Assembly (NCBI GenBank): GCA_945877045.1
Contig: CAMCQW010000107.1
Location: 1 to 6,824, forward strand
DNA: 6,824 nt
Reading direction: 5' to 3'
Source: Chryseobacterium gleum
GTDB taxonomy: Bacteria; Bacteroidota; Bacteroidia; Flavobacteriales_D; Crocinitomicaceae
The notes under the pieces were generated by a model, which ran no database searches, was not told where the DNA came from, and saw nothing but the letters and a program-made list of their open reading frames with translations. Numbering within the stretch: the stretch's first letter is position 1; each line of letters begins with the position of its first letter. The translations under genes were made by a program, and so were the position numbers. Shown here in pieces: positions 1 through 6,636 of this stretch.

Positions 1-22
1 GAAAGAATATCCGAAATTTGGC

Positions 23-52
23 TTGATAAAATATAAAAAAGTAGTAAATTCG
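23..52 (+). promoter_or_regulatory. Predicted tRNA-Phe promoter (Bacteroidota type)
   Basis: A TTG at 23-25 is followed after exactly 19 bases by TAAATTCG at 45-52. This is a 7-of-8 match to the TAnnTTTG -7 element known for Bacteroidota primary sigma factor promoters, with TTG as the -33 element. Transcription would begin around 58-60, about ten bases before the mature tRNA at 69. Spacing and position fit a stable-RNA promoter; assignment is by motif only. Confidence 0.5.
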
Positions 53-68
53 CACCCACAATTAGGCT

Positions 69-141
69 GGTACCTTAGCTCAGTTGGTAGAGCAAAGGAC
101 TGAAAATCCTTGTGTCCCTGGTTCGATTCCTGGAGGTACCA
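69..141 (+). tRNA. tRNA-Phe (anticodon GAA)
   Basis: A complete cloverleaf can be folded by eye. The acceptor stem is 69-75 with 134-140 (seven perfect pairs), the D stem is GCTC 78-81 with GAGC 90-93, and the anticodon stem is AAGGA 95-99 with TCCTT 107-111. The loop at 100-106 carries anticodon GAA at 102-104, so it reads Phe codons. The T loop is TTCGATT (122-128), and the discriminator A is at 141. CCA is not encoded and must be added after transcription. One oddity is a T-T mismatch (119 with 131) in the middle of the T stem. A promoter-like site lies just upstream and an intrinsic terminator begins three bases downstream, so this is probably a single-gene transcript. Confidence 0.96.
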
Positions 142-143
142 CG

Positions 144-175
144 AAAATCCCCATTATATTGATGGGGATTTTTTT
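144..175 (+). terminator. Intrinsic terminator of the tRNA-Phe gene
   Basis: The arms AAAATCCCCAT (144-154) and ATGGGGATTTT (162-172) form a perfect 11-base-pair stem with a 7-base loop, and the T run continues to 175. It starts directly after the tRNA 3' end, so it should end the tRNA transcript before the secreted-protein gene at 344. Confidence 0.88.
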
Positions 176-343
176 ATTCTATAAGATCGAGAAGTCCTTT
201 CAAAAAATAAAGTTTATAATCCAATACTATTTCATTAGCAGTGTATATTCGACAAAACAGAATAGTTGGTCATGTATTTCCTTTTTAACCAACCAATAAA
301 TAAGTCGGACGTTTTAAAGCTATAATCACTTAAACTTTACGTT

Positions 344-2431
344 ATGAGCCCGAAAACAACACTTTTGTGTACAGCCATTGCTATGTCTTTTTTTATCAAA
401 ACAACTGCGCAAATTGCATCAGATGACCACGATTTAGCCACACATTTATTGGATCATATCATGCCTGGTATGTCTCAAAACCAAATAGATAGTATTTATA
501 ATCGGGCTTACCAAAATAATAGTCAGATGGAATTGGATCGCAAAATGCTTATTGAAGAATCCATAAAAAAGGGAAAGGGAAATTCCACCAATAAAGAATT
601 GGAAAACTGCGATTTAGCGAATTGGAGTTTTGATAACGGTACCACATCTCAATGGACCACTTCAGGTTGTGTTAGTTTAGTGAATGCTGGAAACAGTCCG
701 TATAGCGGGTATTCAAATGTATACGGTGGAAGCGGTTACTCCTTGCAACTTAGTAATGACTTGGATTATAATTGCCTCAATTCACAAGCGGCAAGAACGT
801 ATGCTGTCCCTCTTGATGGTAAAACATTCATAACCTTTCACTTCAAGGTTGATATCTTTAATTTTCCGCACCACGCTGTTCCCGCAGCAAAATTTAAATT
901 CAATATATACGACGAAAATCAAAATAAACTGCCGTGTCCTTCCTATGAAGCTTATTATGCACACATTATGGGTCCGGTTGGAATACCAAGTTTGCAAACC
1001 ACCCCCTTACCAGCCTCAGCATATAACCCAGCCGTTGCAGGTGCCATGGCATCTATTTTCAAGGTTAGTTATTCTGATTGGCATAGTGTAACCGTAGATC
1101 TTACGCCTTATGCAGGGACAAATATCACCTTGGTATTTAGTAATGTTTGGTGTTTATATAATGTAGATTGGATTTATACGATCATAGATGTGGAATGTCC
1201 AGTCAATGTTTTCGAACCAACTCAAATTTGTTTTACCGGCGATGAACTTGATCTTTGTGTACCCGAAGGAATAGATGCATCGTGTCAATGGGCTTACAAC
1301 GGAGCGGTTTTATCTAATACAACACCTTGCATAAGCGCCACAGAAAGTGGGAGTTATACGCTATCGTTTCTTCCAAATTATTTAGAATGTTCTGAAGTAG
1401 GTTATGAGCAAACGTTTGAAATAATGAAACAACCCATAGCAGCATTTCACAGCGATGAATTGTGTGTGGGTGAAGATATCGCTTTGTATAATGATAGCCA
1501 ATTTGGGCAAGAGTATGAATGGAATTATGGAAATCAGTCCTCCGTAGATTTTATTCCAGATTTCGATTATGAACAGGGAATAAATGAGGTTGAATTAATC
1601 GTTACATCGGAATTTTGCGATGATACCATTCAAGAACTAATAATTGTCCATCAATTACCAATACCGAAAATGGAATTTAAGAATCATTGCCTGGGTGAAT
1701 CCTATACTTTTGTCAACAACTCTTACAGCAATGAAGGTGGAGCATTATCAGCCATGTGGACATTTAATGATACGAATTTCGATTACGATTGGCACGGAGA
1801 ATATACGCCGGAAGATTTAGCTCCTTTTGAGCTGGAATTGCAGGTGACAAATCAGTTTGGATGTAGTTCTGCTATCGGAATGATTGGTAAGGCTTTTCCG
1901 CTTCCTAATGCTGACTTTATGATAAGTGATTCTTTATTAGAGGAAAATACGGCATTTATTAGCTTAAACGATGCTTCTTCTGTTGATGTGGTAGATTGGT
2001 TATGGGACTTTAGCGATGGAGCTACATCATCCATTCAAGATCCAGTGCATGAATACCTTGGAACTGGCCAACGGCTTATTCAGTTAATTGTTCAGAATCA
2101 ATTTAATTGTGCTGACACTGCCATAAAGATGATTGAAATTACTCCTTCAATTAGTGTTTATGTACCCAACACATTTACACCTAACAATGATGAGTTCAAC
2201 CAACTTTTTTTACCCGTATTTTCGGGCACAGGCCTAGATCACTCTACCTATAACTTTTCCTTATTTAATCGATGGGGCGATGTTGCTTTTTATACAGAAA
2301 ACATGGTGGAAGGATGGGATGGTAGGAGTCATAGTTTTGCTTGCCCTCAAGGCACCTATACTTGGAAAATTTCATTTGTAGCGAATGGAGCTGAGGTAGT
2401 GGAAATGGGACATGTAAATTTAATCCGATAA
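344..2431 (+). CDS. Secreted multidomain protein with PKD-like repeats and T9SS type B (CHU_C) sorting domain
   Basis: This 695-residue protein is predicted to be exported by Sec and then passed across the outer membrane by T9SS. Residues 1-22 form a signal peptide (MSPKTT, hydrophobic core, cleavage near TAQ). Residues 27-85 are polar and probably helical. Residues 90-285 resemble a beta-sandwich, with an aromatic stretch around WHSVTVDLTPYAG (246-258) and a closing DVECP, as in carbohydrate-binding-like modules. Residues 290-360 look Ig-like, and two weak PKD-like repeats lie around 367-436 and 440-512. A clear PKD repeat spans about 522-599, with WLWDFSDG at 552-559. Residues 605-695 are the CHU_C / gliding-motility-associated C-terminal domain: VPNTFTPNND at 607-616, NRWG at 642-645, GWDG at 657-660 and PQGTYTW at 668-674. 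Many cysteines suggest disulfides. No catalytic domain was recognised, so the role is probably adhesion or surface binding. The ATG at 344 is favoured because it gives a complete signal peptide. The leader is A/T-rich without a Shine-Dalgarno. TATATTCG at 244-251 could be a -7 element but lacks a matching TTG upstream. Confidence 0.88.
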   Translation: MSPKTTLLCTAIAMSFFIKTTAQIASDDHDLATHLLDHIMPGMSQNQIDSIYNRAYQNNSQMELDRKMLIEESIKKGKGNSTNKELENCDLANWSFDNGTTSQWTTSGCVSLVNAGNSPYSGYSNVYGGSGYSLQLSNDLDYNCLNSQAARTYAVPLDGKTFITFHFKVDIFNFPHHAVPAAKFKFNIYDENQNKLPCPSYEAYYAHIMGPVGIPSLQTTPLPASAYNPAVAGAMASIFKVSYSDWHSVTVDLTPYAGTNITLVFSNVWCLYNVDWIYTIIDVECPVNVFEPTQICFTGDELDLCVPEGIDASCQWAYNGAVLSNTTPCISATESGSYTLSFLPNYLECSEVGYEQTFEIMKQPIAAFHSDELCVGEDIALYNDSQFGQEYEWNYGNQSSVDFIPDFDYEQGINEVELIVTSEFCDDTIQELIIVHQLPIPKMEFKNHCLGESYTFVNNSYSNEGGALSAMWTFNDTNFDYDWHGEYTPEDLAPFELELQVTNQFGCSSAIGMIGKAFPLPNADFMISDSLLEENTAFISLNDASSVDVVDWLWDFSDGATSSIQDPVHEYLGTGQRLIQLIVQNQFNCADTAIKMIEITPSISVYVPNTFTPNNDEFNQLFLPVFSGTGLDHSTYNFSLFNRWGDVAFYTENMVEGWDGRSHSFACPQGTYTWKISFVANGAEVVEMGHVNLIR

Positions 2432-2462
2432 TCGTTTTTGAACAGTTGAAATCCAAGCCGTC

Positions 2463-4274
2463 TTAATACTTTGTGAATGGGATGGATTTTAATCCACAAG
2501 TCTTTTGATTTTCGTTATTAATGCGGATAAAATAATTTCCAGCCTTCAAGGTGCTGATGTCAATGGATGTAATGGTCATTCCATTGCTCCAAGGATTGAT
2601 CGAATAAGGCGTTTTGATGATTTCACCGTTGGAGCCATAAACTGTTATGGATTCAATGGGCAAGTCATAGCTTTGAATTTTGATTAGTTGATTGGCAGGG
2701 TTCGGGTAAACACCCACTACAATTCCTAGGTCGGGTGAATTTATGCCCGCAAAGCGACTGCAAGGGTCTGCTAAAGATTGTAAGAAAGCACCATGGCCAA
2801 TAGATGGTGAATTGGCTAACGTTAAACTGTTGCTGCCGTTGTTGGTAATGTATGATTTTACACAACTATTTGTTGGATCCATTTGGTCAAGTGTACTGAT
2901 GTTGTACCAATCTCCCTGCACACGGCTGGGATCGATGTCTACCAAAACGAATCCTTTTTTGGTTAATTCAACATATTTAATGTGGGGATTTTGTGCTGTT
3001 ATCAAGGCAGAAAGGTTGATTGGAGCACCAGGTGATGTTACACTTGGACTTACAAATTCAACCCCTACTGGGCTGTTCCCGTTTTGTAAATTCAATGCCC
3101 AGCTGGTGTGAATATCGCCGGTAACTACCACCGTATTATCAATATTTTGGCTGATTAAATGATTAAAAAGTCGTTGTCTTTCTGCAGGATAGCCATCCCA
3201 ACTGTCGGTGTTGACCGGACTCCCGAGTAAATTTACAGCTCCTACCATTACTTGATTCCCAAGGATTTTCCATGGTTGTGTGGTGCTACTAAGTTCGTTT
3301 TTTAACCAAGTCATTTGGGTGTTCCCTAAAAGTGTCCTTGAGGTATCGCTGAAGTTGGCGTCGTTCGCATTTAACTGAACTTCACGACCTTCTAATCGTG
3401 TGTCCAGCATGATTATTTTTGCTAAATTACCTAATTCAAAAGTTCGATATATTTGTTGATTCCCAGGGGCTTTGGGGCGGATGGGAATCCATTCGAAATA
3501 AGCACGTTTTCCGTTGTCTTTTCGCACATTCCAAGGCCCTTCATTGACTTGATGGTTTTCTGCTCCATCTTTGTAGGCATCGTTGGCTGTTTCATGGTCA
3601 TCCCAGATACAAATCCATGGGAAATTTTGATGAAGTTTCCTCAGCGCGTAATCCATGCGATATGAGTTGTAGCGCAAACGATATTCATTCAAGTCAACTA
3701 TTTCAACTGCGGGGTCCCATATTCGGTCTATGTTTCCATTGGGTCCAAAACCACCTGATTCATATTCATAGATGTAATCTCCCAGCATTAAAACGGCATC
3801 GACATCGTTGCGATTTGCAATTGCATCGTAGACGTTAAAATAACCGGATTCTAAATTCGCACAAGAAACGCAAGCCAAGCGCATGTTTTGTATATCTCCA
3901 ACGGGAAGAGTTTTTGTTCTCCCAACCAAACTATAGGCTCCATTATGTTCAAATTCATAGTAATAAAACGTGTTCGGCTGCAATCCAAGCACATCAATTT
4001 TTACGGTGAAATCTACTGTGGAATCGGTTGTATAAGTTCCAGATGCCACAATGTTTTGGAATTGATCGTCCGTTGCCATGTGATAGGTTCCCACGAGGGT
4101 TTGTCCAAAATCTTGTGGTGTTATGCGTGTCCAAATAATTACGCGGTCGCTTAATGGATCGCCAGAAGCAACACCATGGTAGAATGGAGCAATGCATTCG
4201 ACAGGTGAAACACTCGTTTGAGCATATAAATTTGAAAAAAAGCTAATTGCGAAGAGGAATAAAACAGTTTTCAT
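2463..4274 (-). CDS. phoD: PhoD-family alkaline phosphatase/phosphodiesterase with T9SS type A sorting domain
   Basis: This 603-residue secreted metallophosphoesterase should release phosphate from phosphate mono- or diesters outside the cell. Residues 1-18 are a signal peptide (MKTVLFLFAI..., cleavage after LYA). A PhoD N-terminal beta-sandwich spans about 30-124 and includes VASGDPLSDRVIIWTRITP (35-53). The catalytic core, about 130-460, shows SC at 137-138, LGDYIY at 164-169, WDDHE at 224-228 and GDIHTSW at 386-392. By analogy with Bacillus subtilis PhoD, whose iron is held by a Cys, an Asp and a Tyr three residues later, the ligands would be C138, D166 and Y169, so the site appears intact. 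The C-terminal part, about 520-603, is a type A sorting domain with VYPNPANQ from 522 and LKAGNYFIRI near 576-585, indicating export by T9SS and surface attachment or release. The gene is single and convergent with the upstream-coordinate gene. No Pho-box-type site was recognised. Substrate is not deducible from sequence. Confidence 0.93.
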   Translation of the reverse strand: MKTVLFLFAISFFSNLYAQTSVSPVECIAPFYHGVASGDPLSDRVIIWTRITPQDFGQTLVGTYHMATDDQFQNIVASGTYTTDSTVDFTVKIDVLGLQPNTFYYYEFEHNGAYSLVGRTKTLPVGDIQNMRLACVSCANLESGYFNVYDAIANRNDVDAVLMLGDYIYEYESGGFGPNGNIDRIWDPAVEIVDLNEYRLRYNSYRMDYALRKLHQNFPWICIWDDHETANDAYKDGAENHQVNEGPWNVRKDNGKRAYFEWIPIRPKAPGNQQIYRTFELGNLAKIIMLDTRLEGREVQLNANDANFSDTSRTLLGNTQMTWLKNELSSTTQPWKILGNQVMVGAVNLLGSPVNTDSWDGYPAERQRLFNHLISQNIDNTVVVTGDIHTSWALNLQNGNSPVGVEFVSPSVTSPGAPINLSALITAQNPHIKYVELTKKGFVLVDIDPSRVQGDWYNISTLDQMDPTNSCVKSYITNNGSNSLTLANSPSIGHGAFLQSLADPCSRFAGINSPDLGIVVGVYPNPANQLIKIQSYDLPIESITVYGSNGEIIKTPYSINPWSNGMTITSIDISTLKAGNYFIRINNENQKTCGLKSIPFTKY

Positions 4275-4290
4275 ACCAGGGAATTTTATA

Positions 4291-4324
4291 CAATATTAGC
4301 TTCTTTTTTTATCTATGATGTCAA
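4291..4324 (-). promoter_or_regulatory. Possible promoter of the PhoD-family gene
   Basis: On the minus strand TTGACA (complement of 4319-4324) is followed, 23 bases after its TTG, by TAATATTG (complement of 4291-4298), one mismatch from TAnnTTTG. Transcription would start about 10 bases upstream of the start codon at 4274. The spacer is at the long end of what is reported for Flavobacterium promoters, and the region is AT-rich, so this is a tentative call. Confidence 0.3.
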
Positions 4325-4377
4325 CGGAATATTAATTTAACTAGGGATTTACGAAATAGTTTTTGACATTCTTTTTG

Positions 4378-4386
4378 CCCCCCCCC
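4378..4386. repeat. Homopolymer run of nine C in a divergent intergenic region
   Basis: Nine consecutive C follow TTTTTG and precede AAATTAAC in a very AT-rich stretch between the divergent PhoD-family gene (start 4274) and PrsW-family gene (start 4536). It lies about 104 bases upstream of the first and 150 upstream of the second, outside both coding regions. Such tracts are prone to slipped-strand length change and to sequencing error. Confidence 0.8.
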
Positions 4387-4535
4387 AAATTAACAATTTT
4401 TAAAGAAAATCAGTTGGAATTGCTTGCTTATAGTTGAAGATTTAAGCTTGAAGTATCTTTATTTTTTATAATTCACTAATAAAGAGCCATAAACAATAAA
4501 TTTTGTATATTTATTTTTCATTTAAATATAACAAG

Positions 4536-5237
4536 ATGACTTTATTGATAGCTTCCATAGCCCCTGCTTTAGTGATTATGTATATAATATACCAATACGA
4601 TCTTAAGCGCGAACCAATTAGTATGATATTGAAAGCATTCTTTGGTGGTGTTTTGTCTATTGGTCTTGCTTTGACCCTTGCATATCCTTTAAGTTACTTC
4701 TCAAGCTCCATGCCTTCAGGATTAATTGCCTCTTTCTATGATGCTTTTTTTACAGCAGCTATTCCTGAAGAGCTAGCAAAATGGTTGATTTTTTATTGGT
4801 TAATAAAAAAGGCGAAGGATTTTGATCAGTACTATGATGGTATTCTCTATGCCGTCTTTATTTCAATGGGTTTTGCCTTGGTAGAGAATGTTTTATATGT
4901 AATGGAAGGTGGACTAAGTGTTGCTTTATTACGGTCAATCCTATCAGTTCCCGGTCACATGCTCTTCGCAATTCCGATGGGATATTTTCTGTCAATATCA
5001 AAATTTGAGTCAGGTAAAGACCTCGCCGTTCATCGCTTCTTAAGCTTATTCGTTCCAATTCTTTTGCACGGAACGTTCGATTTTATTTTAATGTACATGT
5101 CTGCAAAAGACAATAACAATCCATTACTCGCTATATTATTGCTAATAATCTTCTTGGTTTTTGATATTTATATGTGGCGTTATGGTATTCGACAGATTCA
5201 GAAACACAGAGCAAAAGATGGAATTGAATCAAACTGA
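4536..5237 (+). CDS. PrsW-family intramembrane metalloprotease
   Basis: This 233-residue polytopic inner-membrane protein belongs to the PrsW/CPBP-like glutamic/metalloprotease group. B. subtilis PrsW makes the first cut in the anti-sigma factor RsiW; the substrate here is unknown. Family motifs are all present: PEELAKW at 77-83 (E78, E79, K82), FALVEN at 113-118 (E117, N118), H141 in SVPGHMLF, and HGTFDF at 178-183 (H178, D182). These would supply catalytic Glu and metal-binding His residues within membrane helices. About seven hydrophobic segments can be seen (roughly 1-20, 31-52, 84-92, 103-124, 129-153, 167-190 and 195-216), followed by a basic C-terminus. The frame is open back to a TTG at 4503, but the ATG at 4536 is chosen because it starts the first membrane helix cleanly and follows an A-rich leader (AACAAG). 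No sigma or anti-sigma gene adjoins it. No convincing terminator follows in 5238-5351. Confidence 0.9.
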   Translation: MTLLIASIAPALVIMYIIYQYDLKREPISMILKAFFGGVLSIGLALTLAYPLSYFSSSMPSGLIASFYDAFFTAAIPEELAKWLIFYWLIKKAKDFDQYYDGILYAVFISMGFALVENVLYVMEGGLSVALLRSILSVPGHMLFAIPMGYFLSISKFESGKDLAVHRFLSLFVPILLHGTFDFILMYMSAKDNNNPLLAILLLIIFLVFDIYMWRYGIRQIQKHRAKDGIESN

Positions 5238-5351
5238 TTTACTTTTTTGATTTATAGGTAACGCTTGCTTCAGGATTAATGGGTAGCAAAAAAAATAGTG
5301 AATTTGTAAATACCAATCGAAAGCAACCTAATAGACAAAAATAATAATAGT

Positions 5352-5383
5352 AAAAAGGTAGTTAGTATTCAACCAACTACCTT
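5352..5383 (-). terminator. Intrinsic terminator of the peroxiredoxin operon
   Basis: Read on the minus strand, AAGGTAGTT and AACTACCTT (complements of 5375-5383 and 5355-5363) form a perfect 9-base-pair stem with an 11-base loop. A further inner GT/AC pairing is possible. The stem runs straight into TTTTT (complement of 5352-5356 overlaps its end), twelve bases past the last stop codon at 5395. No T run follows on the plus strand, so it serves the minus-strand operon and not the PrsW gene. Confidence 0.82.
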
Positions 5384-5394
5384 CTACTAATTAT

Positions 5395-5649
5395 CTAATC
5401 AATCGATCCAGCTACGCGTTTCATGAAATTGTTTAAGGCATCTCTTTGTGCTACGCCATTTTTGATTTCCTTATGGACTTCAATCGCCCCAGAAAAATTA
5501 GAAAGTAATTCTCCAATAACATCGAGTTCTTCGTCCTTTAAACCTGGCGCATCTATGAGGCTTTCCAATGTTTCCATGGTTTCTATTACATAATCCTCAT
5601 CGTTTTCCTCGATAAATGAAACTATATGTTTAATTAGTGGTAATCGCAT
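5395..5649 (-). CDS. Small DUF6952-like protein, last gene of the peroxiredoxin operon
   Basis: This 84-residue acidic protein has no signal peptide, membrane segment or cysteine and is predicted to be cytoplasmic and mostly alpha-helical. It begins MRLPLIKHIVSFIEEND and contains LKDEELDVIGELLSN (37-51) and ALNNFMKRVAGSID at the end. This closely resembles, from memory, a flavobacterial family annotated as DUF6952 that sits beside thioredoxin and peroxiredoxin genes; that name was not checked. Its ATG lies inside the thioredoxin gene, giving a 20-base overlap in another frame, so translation is probably coupled. Lacking cysteines, it cannot itself be a dithiol redox enzyme. A role as partner or regulator of the thioredoxin or peroxiredoxin is inference from context only. 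An intrinsic terminator follows directly. Confidence 0.85.
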   Translation of the reverse strand: MRLPLIKHIVSFIEENDEDYVIETMETLESLIDAPGLKDEELDVIGELLSNFSGAIEVHKEIKNGVAQRDALNNFMKRVAGSID

Positions 5650-5944
5650 CTAGTACTTCTTGAATGGTTTCAATTTTATTTCCTTGTGCTTCTGATACAA
5701 GTTCTCCATTACGAAAAGAGGCAAAAGTGGGTAGGTTACTCACGTTAGCAAATTTCCTTGAATTGGGCAATTTCTCTGCATCAACATAATAAAACGCAAT
5801 GTCTTCATTACTTTCGGCCAAGCGCTTAAATTTAGGCTTCACTATTTTACAGTTCCCACACCAGGATGCTCCATATTGCACCATTACCTTATTGTTTTCC
5901 GCTAGCAGCTGTCCAAGGTTGTCTTCTGTAATTTCCTGAAACAT
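5630..5944 (-). CDS. Thioredoxin-family protein with CGNC active site
   Basis: This 104-residue cytoplasmic thioredoxin-fold protein has the normal length for a single-domain thioredoxin. The active site is W28-C29-G30-N31-C32 within GASWCGNCK, with Asn replacing the usual Pro between the cysteines. The cis-proline loop is L71-P72-T73, and the later FRNGE turn (77-81) and C-terminal helix are present. There is no signal peptide or lipobox, so it acts in the cytoplasm. It starts one base after the peroxiredoxin stop codon and overlaps the next gene by 20 bases, so all three are surely co-transcribed. The natural inference is that it reduces the peroxiredoxin encoded just upstream; thioredoxins are known donors of 2-Cys peroxiredoxins. 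The Pro-to-Asn change may raise or shift redox potential, but this is not shown. General housekeeping thioredoxin (CGPC) is likely elsewhere in the genome. Confidence 0.93.
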   Translation of the reverse strand: MFQEITEDNLGQLLAENNKVMVQYGASWCGNCKIVKPKFKRLAESNEDIAFYYVDAEKLPNSRKFANVSNLPTFASFRNGELVSEAQGNKIETIQEVLDAITTN

Positions 5945-5945
5945 C

Positions 5946-6572
5946 TTAGTTGTTTTTTAAGTAATCAGCAACGCCATCGCGTGATGCTTTCATTGCTTCT
6001 TTTCCTTCTTCCCAGTTTGCTGGACAAACTTCTCCATGCTTTTGAACGTGTGTAAAGGCATCAATCATACGAATGTATTCCTGTACGTTTCTTCCAATTG
6101 GAAAATGATTCACCGACTCGTGAAAAACTTGACCTTCCTCATCAATTAAATAGGTTGCTCGGAAAGGAACATTGTCTCCATCTGACTCATCTTCTTCGTC
6201 GAACATGTCGTAATCTAAAATGCCTAGCTCATATGCTAAAACACGTGTAGAATCGGCAATTAATGGGAATTTAACCCCCTCAATTCCTCCGTTGTCTTTA
6301 GCTGTATTTAACCAAGCAAAATGTACTTCGGCCGTATCGCAAGAAGCACCAATTAAAATGGTATTGCGCTCTTCTAATTCTGCTGCAATTTCTTGAAAAG
6401 CATGTATTTCTGTTGGACAAACAAATGTAAAATCCTTTGGGTACCAAAAAAGAAGTACTTTTTTCTTGTTTTCAAGTGCTTGATCTAATACATTGATCAT
6501 AAATGCATCGCCCATTTCGTCGATTGCTTTAACGGTAATGTCTGGAAATGTTTTTCCTACTAATGTTGCCAT
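5946..6572 (-). CDS. Typical 2-Cys peroxiredoxin (AhpC/Prx1 group)
   Basis: This 208-residue cytoplasmic enzyme reduces hydrogen peroxide, organic hydroperoxides and perhaps peroxynitrite. The peroxidatic cysteine is C52 in YPKDFTFVCPTE, with P45 and T49 completing the PxxxTxxC signature and R138 in VPFRATYLID as the conserved arginine. The resolving cysteine is C183 in GEVCPANW, so a disulfide should form between subunits of a dimer, as in Prx1/AhpC. GGIEG at 95-99 occupies the place of the GGLG motif and the C-terminus ends DYLKNN instead of carrying a YF motif, which may make it less prone to overoxidation. An acidic loop at 125-134 (DEEDESDGDN) precedes the conserved arginine. It is the first gene of an operon with thioredoxin (one-base gap) and a DUF6952-like gene, and faces an OxyR-like gene. 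The ATG is preceded by an A-rich leader without Shine-Dalgarno. Confidence 0.95.
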   Translation of the reverse strand: MATLVGKTFPDITVKAIDEMGDAFMINVLDQALENKKKVLLFWYPKDFTFVCPTEIHAFQEIAAELEERNTILIGASCDTAEVHFAWLNTAKDNGGIEGVKFPLIADSTRVLAYELGILDYDMFDEEDESDGDNVPFRATYLIDEEGQVFHESVNHFPIGRNVQEYIRMIDAFTHVQKHGEVCPANWEEGKEAMKASRDGVADYLKNN

Positions 6573-6601
6573 GTTTATTTTTTTTAAATGAATATTATTT
6601 A

Positions 6602-6636
6602 CAAATTTAACACATTAACCTATTAGATTTTATCAA
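6602..6636 (-). promoter_or_regulatory. Predicted promoter of the peroxiredoxin operon
   Basis: On the minus strand TAAATTTG (complement of 6602-6609) matches TAnnTTTG perfectly, and a TTG (complement of 6634-6636) lies 24 bases upstream of it, slightly longer than the usual spacer. Transcription would start near 6595, leaving a leader of about 22 bases. The poor spacing would suit a promoter needing an activator, and the adjacent inverted repeat at 6636-6663 just touches the -33 element. Confidence 0.5.

Noticed and set aside
69..141. tRNA-Phe as an attachment site for an integrated element
   Set aside because: No integrase gene lies beside it and no second copy of the tRNA 3' end was seen in the window.
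265..293. Inverted repeat GTTGGT / ACCAAC upstream of the type B protein gene
   Set aside because: Only six pairs with a 17-base loop and no T run; expected by chance and not a convincing terminator or operator.
84..299. A 71-codon plus-strand open frame across the tRNA and its terminator
   Set aside because: It begins inside the tRNA-Phe gene and runs through the terminator hairpin; the protein has no recognisable features.
2743..3111. A 122-codon plus-strand open frame opposite the phosphatase gene
   Set aside because: It lies wholly antisense to a well-supported PhoD-family gene with intact motifs, and its translation shows no domain; it is a shadow frame.
4503..4535. An 11-codon N-terminal extension of the PrsW-family gene from a TTG
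   Set aside because: The added residues are polar and aromatic and not part of the first membrane helix; the ATG at 4536 has the better leader and a usual family start.
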